NCBI GenBank assembly: GCA_031409695.1
Contig: JANNXS010000395.1
Span: 1-13,588 of the forward strand
From: JABFRJ01 sp031409695
GTDB lineage: Bacteria; Pseudomonadota; Alphaproteobacteria; Rhizobiales; Hyphomicrobiaceae
Reading direction: 5' to 3'
DNA length: 13,588 nucleotides
Shown: positions 8,990 to 13,588 of the stretch, in pieces
Position numbering within the stretch: the stretch's first letter is position 1
Layout: each line of letters opens with the position of its first letter
Translations under genes and position numbers: made by a program
Notes under the pieces: generated by a model
What the model saw: the letters and a program-made list of their open reading frames with translations, nothing else
Databases searched by the model: none
What the model was told of the DNA's origin: nothing

Positions 8990-9003
8990 TGGTGTGGACA
9001 CCA
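8990..9003. promoter_or_regulatory. Interrupted palindrome upstream of the PKS, candidate operator
   Basis: TGGTGT-GG-ACACCA has perfect 6-bp arms around a 2-bp centre, 49-62 nt upstream of the GTG start of the PKS. It is where a dimeric regulator controlling the PKS/NRPS transcript could bind. No regulator gene is in the window and the motif matches no family I can name. It overlaps the less likely upstream TTG start. Chance occurrence is possible. Confidence 0.3.
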
Positions 9004-9256
9004 ATCGTCAAAACGACAACTAACAATGGATCTTTAGAACGATATCCTAGCCATGCGCCAATCTGCAACTTTCCCACTGCATTGGTAAAATTAACCTAGC
9101 TTGGCAATGGCTGCTTTTGCTCACGTCCGCCGTCGCATTTCCCTGGTGAATTTCGACTGACGTCGATTACCCGTGGCTGACGAGCTTGCCTTGCCAGTTT
9201 CGGCAGAAATGACTAGTAGTAACAGCCGTTGGCGTGCAGCATCATATTGGTTTGCT

Positions 9257-9262
9257 GAAGGA
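9257..9262 (+). promoter_or_regulatory. Ribosome binding site that sets the GT4 start
   Basis: GAAGGA lies 9 nt before ATG at 9272. The same frame is open upstream, with GTG at 9173 and ATG at 9209, but neither has a clear Shine-Dalgarno sequence, and the 33 extra residues do not look like part of a GT4 fold. The fold's first beta strand (YRIGFVMD) begins only five residues after the 9272 start. Confidence 0.5.
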
Positions 9263-9271
9263 TTCAAGGCC

Positions 9272-10393
9272 ATGTCACCCGTGCCATATCGCATTGGATT
9301 TGTCATGGATCAGATAGCTGGGCACGTGACCAACTACCGAAATCTCCGATCGGCCAGTAGCCAAGAGCCCGATATTGTCGCATCTTGGCATGAAATTCAT
9401 TACTACAAAGCTGGCGGCAATTTCGAGCGTGTCAGGGAAAGGTTCGCACCGAAAGCCTCTAGCTACGTTTCAGGCGTTATGCGCGGCGCATGGGAGGTGA
9501 AACATGCTTTGCGCGACAAGGATAACTGGGACGCCATCTTCACCAACGCGAGTGTTGGCGTGTTTTTCTCGCCCGCCTTCCGTCATGTGCCGACCATGAT
9601 CGACTTCGATTCAACACCGGTCCAGATCGACCGCATGGAGGCCTATGGGTCGTCGAAGGACGCAAAGCTCGTGGCCGACCTGAAGTGGCATCTCTCGCGG
9701 CGGCTGATGCGTTCGGCGACGCTCCTCCAAGCCTGGTCCAACTGGGCTCGACAGTCCGCCATCGACGACTACATGGTCGATCCGGAAAAGATCATCGTCA
9801 ACCCTCCTGGCGTAGATCTGTCTTTCTGGACACCTGCGACCGAAGAACCTGCTGTGAGGCAGCCGCGCAGGATCCTGTTTGTCGGCGGTGACTTTCGTCG
9901 CAAAGGCGGTCACTTGCTCCTTGAGTGGTTCCAGGCGCGACGCGCCGAGTCCTGGGAATTACACATCGTCACGGGCGAAAATGTCGAACAGCAGGACGGT
10001 GTTTTCGTTTATCGCGATATGAAGCCAAATTCGGAACGGCTGCTTCGGTTGTTTCGCGATTGCGACTTGTTCGTGCTGCCGAGCCTCGGTGAATGCTTTG
10101 GAATAGCAACGGTCGAGGCAATGGCCGCGGGACTACCTGTGATTGCGAGTGACGTTGGCGGCACCGCCGACATCGTGGACCATGGGCGAAACGGCTTCAT
10201 CGTGGCGGCTGGCGACGTCGCCGGGCTCGGGCGCGCAATCGAAACGATCATGGTCGACCCTGAGCTACGCGTGCAACTGGCGTTCCGCTCACGGAGTATC
10301 GCACAAGAACGCTTCGATCTCAATGCGAACGCCCGCAAAACCTTTGCACACTTGCGGAGGATCGCTCGGCGCCCGAGGGCGGCGGAGGCCTAG
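9272..10393 (+). CDS. Glycosyltransferase family 4 (GT-B fold, retaining)
   Basis: A cytoplasmic or membrane-associated glycosyltransferase of 373 residues from ATG 9272. The C-terminal nucleotide-sugar half is clear: VNPPGVD near residue 180, FVGGDFRRKGG with the phosphate-binding basic residues near 208-211, and the E-x7-E motif ECFGIATVE with E274 and E282, followed by AAGLPVIASDVGGTADIV. This is the GT4 (Glycos_transf_1) signature. No transmembrane segment or signal peptide is evident. GT4 enzymes transfer a sugar from a nucleotide-sugar donor to a lipid-linked or small-molecule acceptor with retention of configuration; donor and acceptor cannot be read here. It is divergent from the PKS and convergent with the acyltransferase gene, ending 46 bp from it. 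It may glycosylate the PKS/NRPS product or add a residue to the polysaccharide repeat. The start could be as early as GTG 9173 (406 residues). Confidence 0.9.
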   Translation: MSPVPYRIGFVMDQIAGHVTNYRNLRSASSQEPDIVASWHEIHYYKAGGNFERVRERFAPKASSYVSGVMRGAWEVKHALRDKDNWDAIFTNASVGVFFSPAFRHVPTMIDFDSTPVQIDRMEAYGSSKDAKLVADLKWHLSRRLMRSATLLQAWSNWARQSAIDDYMVDPEKIIVNPPGVDLSFWTPATEEPAVRQPRRILFVGGDFRRKGGHLLLEWFQARRAESWELHIVTGENVEQQDGVFVYRDMKPNSERLLRLFRDCDLFVLPSLGECFGIATVEAMAAGLPVIASDVGGTADIVDHGRNGFIVAAGDVAGLGRAIETIMVDPELRVQLAFRSRSIAQERFDLNANARKTFAHLRRIARRPRAAEA

Positions 10394-10439
10394 AAAAGTC
10401 GAACCGGATCCCATGCCCGCTGAGGCAGTACATGTCCTG

Positions 10440-11042
10440 TTAGACTGCTACGCATGGCTGGGTGTGAGTGACGGGAGAGACGGGCAGTGATTTCACGATT
10501 TTCGCCGGATTGCCTGCCACAATGGTATCTCGGGGCACGTCACGCGTGACGACGCTTCCTGCGCCGACAACTGAGTTCTGCCCAATTCGAACCCCGGGCA
10601 AAATCGTGGCGCGTGAGCCAATCCACGCACCGTTTTCAATCGCAATCGGATACGACGGTGGGAGTTTGGTCCGATCGAGCAGATCGTGTTGGTGATTGTC
10701 CATTATGAACACGTAGTGCCCAATCTTGCATCGGTCTCCAATTGTGACCTGTTCGTGTGCTGAGATAGATGTGCCGTAATTAATGACTGTCTCGTCACCA
10801 ATAGTTATGCGCGCGCCAGGGTGCGCGATCAATTCAATCGGGACGACGGTGCCGATAAGGATAACCCTCTCGCCAATGACCAAGCTCCCGTCTCCGTAGA
10901 CCCTGATGCGCCCGCGCAGGCGCACCGTCAAAGGCACTGAAGCACGCCATGCCATCTGAAGCTGACAGTTCAGAAGATACCCGACCACGCGCGGGTTCAA
11001 AAAAGCCTTGACGAGTTTGCGGATCGCATCGCTGAGAATCAT
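10440..11042 (-). CDS. Left-handed beta-helix (hexapeptide repeat) acyltransferase, exopolysaccharide type
   Basis: This is a protein of 200 residues from ATG 11042, of the LbetaH maltose-acetyltransferase/WcaF-like group. Imperfect hexapeptide repeats run through residues 50-105 (for example ARITIGDETVINYG, EQVTIGDRCKIG) and again at 135-165 (AWIGSRATILPGVRIGQNSVVGAGSVV). The terminal signature VAGNPAKIV is at about 175-183. MDNHQHD at 114-120 carries the likely catalytic His (H117 or H119). These enzymes transfer an acetyl group from acetyl-CoA to a sugar hydroxyl, often decorating extracellular polysaccharide. It starts 32 bp after the GT2 stop on the same strand, so the two probably form one operon. 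GTG at 11063 is an alternative start, and no strong ribosome binding site precedes either. The frame stays open upstream through the GT2 gene, but that extension is a shadow of GT2. Acyl donor and acceptor are inferred from family. Confidence 0.88.
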   Translation of the reverse strand: MILSDAIRKLVKAFLNPRVVGYLLNCQLQMAWRASVPLTVRLRGRIRVYGDGSLVIGERVILIGTVVPIELIAHPGARITIGDETVINYGTSISAHEQVTIGDRCKIGHYVFIMDNHQHDLLDRTKLPPSYPIAIENGAWIGSRATILPGVRIGQNSVVGAGSVVTRDVPRDTIVAGNPAKIVKSLPVSPVTHTQPCVAV

Positions 11043-11074
11043 GGCTGGTTTATCACTGATCACACGTACCGCTT

Positions 11075-12295
11075 TCAGTCCCGTTTGGATCGGACCCAGC
11101 TGACGCGCCGCCCTTGTAAGGCCCGTCCGTACACCGATATTTTTGTGATTAGGTACCAGGGTAATTGCAATAATTCTAGTACAGACAACAGGTTTCGACC
11201 GATGCGATACCAATACGTCGCGAACACAAGGCCCGCACTGCTGACCAAAATCGCGGTTACCTGGAGCGCAAGAGTTGGTCCGCCCATCAAGGCAACCAGC
11301 GCGGCCAAGCCGGTCGTTAGAACGATCAATAGCACGTAGAGCGCAAGCGGGGGCACAGCCGCATGTAGTCCAAGAAACAAAAGCCGCCAGTCCGCGCGTT
11401 CGGCAGCTCGCATGAGCGTCCGCGGAACATGGTTGCGGATCACCTGTAAGTGGCCGGTCTCCCATCTGGTTCGCTGCGACCTTTGTCCTTCCTGACTGGG
11501 CGGAATTGAGCTCCTGACACAGGCTTCAGGAACAAACACGGCACCCTGACCGCGGGTTGCCAACTGCAACCCGAGGACCATATCTTCGACCAAGTGGCCG
11601 GTGTCGAGATCGGCGTCCGCAAGCGTGCGCCAGGGAAAAGCCATCCCCGTCCCCATGAGGAGGCACGGAACCCCAAGCGCCACGAGTCCTGTGGGCCGCA
11701 GGACGTTTTTAATGCGCCAGGCAAATGTCCCAATCCTCGCAAGCGGACCCGCCGCTATGCCCGGTTCGTCGAGTTCGTATCTCGCTTGGACAGGCCGTTT
11801 AAACTGATGCGTAGCGGCCAATAGCGTCGCCAACGCGCCAGCGTCCGGGATGCAATCCGCGTCGAGAATAACAACGAAAGACGGCGGGTTTGGTGTGAGA
11901 TGGCGCACTGCAAAGTTCACCGCATAACCTTTGCCCCGACGATCCGGATCCTTGCGCTCAATGACCGTTGCCCCAAGAGAGCGCGCAAGCGCGGCTGTGT
12001 CGTCGGTGCAGTTGTCTGCAACGACGAGAACAGAACCGTGGGCGGGCAGGCTTGCGATAATGTGCGGTAAAGTTCGATCGATCGTACCGACTTCATTGTG
12101 CGCGGGCATGACGATGACGAACGGTTCTTTCAACTCGAAGTCAGGGGTGATCGACATCAAGGGCGCTCGCCGCGCCGCGACGGCCTCGGTCACAAGCACA
12201 AGTGTTAGTAGAAAAAGCCCGAGAGCCACGCACAGCAGGACCGCGTGCCCTCCGGTAATCAATACTTCGAATATCGTCATAAGGAAGCTGCCCAC
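11075..12295 (-). CDS. Membrane glycosyltransferase family 2 with QxxRW motif (cellulose/hyaluronan synthase-like)
   Basis: An inner-membrane GT2 of 406 residues from GTG 12295. One N-terminal transmembrane segment lies at about 12-36. The GT-A catalytic domain shows VIVMPAHNE (60-68), VVADNCTDD (91-99), the metal-binding LDADC (D145, D147), LVEDMV (E227, D228, general base region) and QRTRW (254-258). Hydrophobic segments at about 285-320 and 325-352 form a C-terminal membrane region. D, DxD, ED and QxxRW together mark the processive-type GT2 layout, though some single-addition GT2 enzymes share it. The expected role is adding sugars to a polysaccharide at the cytoplasmic face. It heads the probable GT2-acyltransferase operon, divergent from the chain-length regulator gene. 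The start is uncertain: ATG at 12280 would lose five residues, and neither site has a strong Shine-Dalgarno sequence. Confidence 0.9.
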   Translation of the reverse strand: MGSFLMTIFEVLITGGHAVLLCVALGLFLLTLVLVTEAVAARRAPLMSITPDFELKEPFVIVMPAHNEVGTIDRTLPHIIASLPAHGSVLVVADNCTDDTAALARSLGATVIERKDPDRRGKGYAVNFAVRHLTPNPPSFVVILDADCIPDAGALATLLAATHQFKRPVQARYELDEPGIAAGPLARIGTFAWRIKNVLRPTGLVALGVPCLLMGTGMAFPWRTLADADLDTGHLVEDMVLGLQLATRGQGAVFVPEACVRSSIPPSQEGQRSQRTRWETGHLQVIRNHVPRTLMRAAERADWRLLFLGLHAAVPPLALYVLLIVLTTGLAALVALMGGPTLALQVTAILVSSAGLVFATYWYRIGRNLLSVLELLQLPWYLITKISVYGRALQGRRVSWVRSKRD

Positions 12296-12624
12296 AATCT
12301 CGGCTTCGTCGCTGTGGATCGCAATAAGCCGAAGTTATTGGACATACGCCTACATTACTTGCCAGTAAAGCAATTGAAACTAACCATGAATAACGATGTC
12401 CCTAGGTGCACTCATCTGCACGCTGTTTGAATGCCTTGCGTCAGTGTACAACGCCCCAATCAAAGGCTGGTGGTGCCAAGCACAACCGGTGCGTTCGGTT
12501 CGGCCTTTTTAGCAAGGCTTCCAGCGGTCAACCGTAGTTGACAAGTGAGGCCGCCCGGTCGAACCCTTGATCCAGAGAGGTTTTTCGGGCAGCTCTGGCG
12601 CCGTAGAGTTCGAGGCGAGCAGTC
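12296..12624. promoter_or_regulatory. Divergent intergenic region between GT2 and the Wzz/GumC-like gene
   Basis: These 329 bases lie between divergent starts and should hold promoters for both polysaccharide transcripts. The clearest structure is a 16-bp interrupted palindrome at 12527-12542, whose right arm overlaps TTGACA (12538-12543), a -35-like hexamer facing the plus-strand gene. No good -10 box sits 16-18 nt downstream of it. Short hairpins at 12484-12500 and 12503-12518 are weak. No convincing small gene, tRNA or long repeat was recognised. Confidence 0.5.
12527..12542. promoter_or_regulatory. Interrupted palindrome overlapping a TTGACA box, candidate operator
   Basis: GTCAAC-CGTA-GTTGAC has perfect 6-bp arms with a 4-bp spacer, 83-98 nt upstream of the ATG of the Wzz/GumC-like gene. 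The right arm shares five bases with TTGACA at 12538-12543, so a bound dimer could block or recruit polymerase. There is no matching -10, and chance is not excluded. Confidence 0.32.
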
Positions 12625-13588
12625 ATGTCGAGTCACAAGTCAAGTTCACAAGAACATTTCAATAGCGATCCTCGGTTATCGTTCGCGCCATTGGATATGG
12701 GAGACGTACTTGGAACCTTGAGACGCGGATGGACCCTCTTGGCATTGTGTCTCGCAGGCGGTCTCGCCGGTGGCCTCGCGCTTACCTCTGCCATGTCACA
12801 GTCCTATAGTGCCAACGTGCGGCTGGTGCTCGAGAACAACGTCAACAGATACCTCCAGTCAAATCGGGCAGCCGATGGACCGACACTGGGTGATGAAACG
12901 TGGACACAAATACACATTATTTCCTCTGAAGCCGTTTTGCTTCCCGTGATCGAGAAACTGAAGCTGACCGAGGACTCAGAATTCGGTGGTGCGTCGGATG
13001 GATCGTCGAATACCAGCTGGCGTCGCAAGGCAATCGATGCGGTTAACAGATATGCTGAAAGCTTGGGCCTGAAAGCGGCGTCTCTTTCGGAAAAGCCATC
13101 TCCGCAGGTGACGGCGTACAAGAAGTTGGTTGAGAACTTATGGGTGGGGTGGGAAGCCCAGCCGCTCGTCCTCAGTGTAACCTTTACGTCCAAAGATCCG
13201 AACAAGGCAGTGTTGATCGCGAATGAGATTGTCGCGAGCTATATCAACTCAACCATGGATTCTAAGCGGCGATCGGCTAGCCTTGCAGCGCAGTCGTTAC
13301 AGGATCGCCTCGGTGACCTCCGTACTCAGGCGGCGAACGCCGAACGTCAGCTACTTGAATTCAAGTTGGCAAACAACGTCACAAGGATGGAACAGAACAC
13401 CGGTCCGTCGGAAGAGGCGACCAGCATCAACAGTAGCATTTCGACCGCCAGGGTTGGGATGTTGGATGCGCGCGCACGTCTCGAGGTAGCGCAATTGGCT
13501 GACAAAAAAGGCGATGATTTTCGGGTGCCGCGCATAAGCGAGAAGATGCTGCGCGACATGCTCCACCTCAATGCAATGCTTCTGGATT
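12625..13588 (+). CDS. Wzz/GumC-type polysaccharide co-polymerase (chain-length determinant), N-terminal part
   Basis: The frame is open from ATG 12625 to the right edge (321 codons), so the C-terminus is missing. GAGG at 12612-12615, 9 nt upstream, supports the start. The N-terminus is cytoplasmic (residues 1-34, ending in RRG). One transmembrane helix lies at about 36-56, followed by a periplasmic domain. SYSANVRLVLE after the helix and VTFTSKDPNKAVLIANEIVASYI at about 195-217 are hallmarks of the Wzz/GumC/ExoP family. A predicted coiled coil runs from about 225 to 255 (SLQDRLGDLRTQAANAERQL). These proteins assemble as inner-membrane oligomers that control polymerisation and export length of Wzy-dependent exopolysaccharide or capsule. 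The missing part may include the second membrane helix and possibly a C-terminal BY-kinase domain, which cannot be judged here. It probably begins a plus-strand polysaccharide operon continuing beyond the window. Confidence 0.9.
   Translation, partial: MSSHKSSSQEHFNSDPRLSFAPLDMGDVLGTLRRGWTLLALCLAGGLAGGLALTSAMSQSYSANVRLVLENNVNRYLQSNRAADGPTLGDETWTQIHIISSEAVLLPVIEKLKLTEDSEFGGASDGSSNTSWRRKAIDAVNRYAESLGLKAASLSEKPSPQVTAYKKLVENLWVGWEAQPLVLSVTFTSKDPNKAVLIANEIVASYINSTMDSKRRSASLAAQSLQDRLGDLRTQAANAERQLLEFKLANNVTRMEQNTGPSEEATSINSSISTARVGMLDARARLEVAQLADKKGDDFRVPRISEKMLRDMLHLNAMLLD

Larger units (their letters stand above)
8942..9271. promoter_or_regulatory. Divergent intergenic region between the PKS and the GT4 glycosyltransferase
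   Basis: These 330 bases separate two divergently transcribed genes, so both promoters should lie here. The middle part (about 9000-9110) is visibly richer in A and T than the flanking genes. I see no convincing pair of -35/-10 boxes on either strand. On the minus strand, TTGCAG followed 16 nt later by GATATC is a weak candidate. Two short interrupted palindromes are visible: TGGTGT-GG-ACACCA at 8990-9003 and TCGAC-TGAC-GTCGA at 9153-9166. No convincing small gene, tRNA or repeat was recognised. Confidence 0.5.

Noticed and set aside
8942..9004. Extension of the PKS to TTG 9004
   Set aside because: No ribosome binding site precedes the TTG, whereas GAGGTG sits correctly before GTG 8941. The extra residues are not KS-like. 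It remains possible.
9153..9166. TCGAC-TGAC-GTCGA short palindrome upstream of the GT4
   Set aside because: Arms of 5 bp are expected often by chance and it does not match the other palindromes. It is mentioned only within the intergenic entry.
10394..10439. Search for a bidirectional terminator between the convergent GT4 and acyltransferase genes
   Set aside because: The 46-bp gap has no GC-rich stem followed by a T-run on either strand.
11043..11465. N-terminal extension of the acyltransferase frame
   Set aside because: The extra 141 codons overlap the GT2 C-terminal coding region and give a Cys/Arg-rich sequence without family similarity.
12484..12518. Two small hairpins followed or interrupted by a T-run, possible terminator
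   Set aside because: Stems are only 5 bp, and a terminator is not expected between two divergent genes.

Overview
This window carries a polyketide/nonribosomal-peptide locus next to extracellular polysaccharide genes. Six genes are supported, and the two at the window edges are incomplete. Even base composition with many GC-ending codons, GTG starts and the families present suggest an alphaproteobacterium, perhaps Hyphomicrobiales (Rhizobiales). That is inference from content; no rRNA or housekeeping marker is present.

Layout. Positions 1-2498 (minus, runs off the left edge) encode the N-terminal 832 residues of a hybrid NRPS-type protein. Its order is a formyltransferase-like domain, a remnant of a condensation domain, and an adenylation domain interrupted after core motif A4 by a luciferase-like monooxygenase of the MupA/Atu3671 type. 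Upstream on the same strand (2597-8941) lies a complete 2114-residue type I PKS with the order KS-AT-KR-DH-ACP-TE, in which DH follows KR instead of preceding it. The two genes are 98 bp apart and are probably one transcript. A 330 bp divergent intergenic region separates the PKS from a plus-strand GT4 glycosyltransferase (9272-10393). Converging on it are a minus-strand pair: a GT2 membrane glycosyltransferase (11075-12295) followed 32 bp later by a left-handed beta-helix acyltransferase (10440-11042). After a second divergent region of about 330 bp, a Wzz/GumC-type polysaccharide co-polymerase starts at 12625 and runs off the right edge.

Working model (inference). The formyltransferase-adenylation-monooxygenase protein activates, and possibly N-formylates and hydroxylates, an amino acid starter. 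The PKS adds one or more ketide units, reduces and dehydrates them, and releases the product through its own TE. The flanking glycosyltransferases, acyltransferase and chain-length regulator build and modify an exported polysaccharide. The physical mixing suggests either that the small molecule decorates or anchors a glycan, or that an accessory biosynthetic cluster inserted beside an exopolysaccharide operon. The window does not contain a phosphopantetheinyl transferase, exporter, flippase, polymerase or regulator, so the full pathway must extend outside it.
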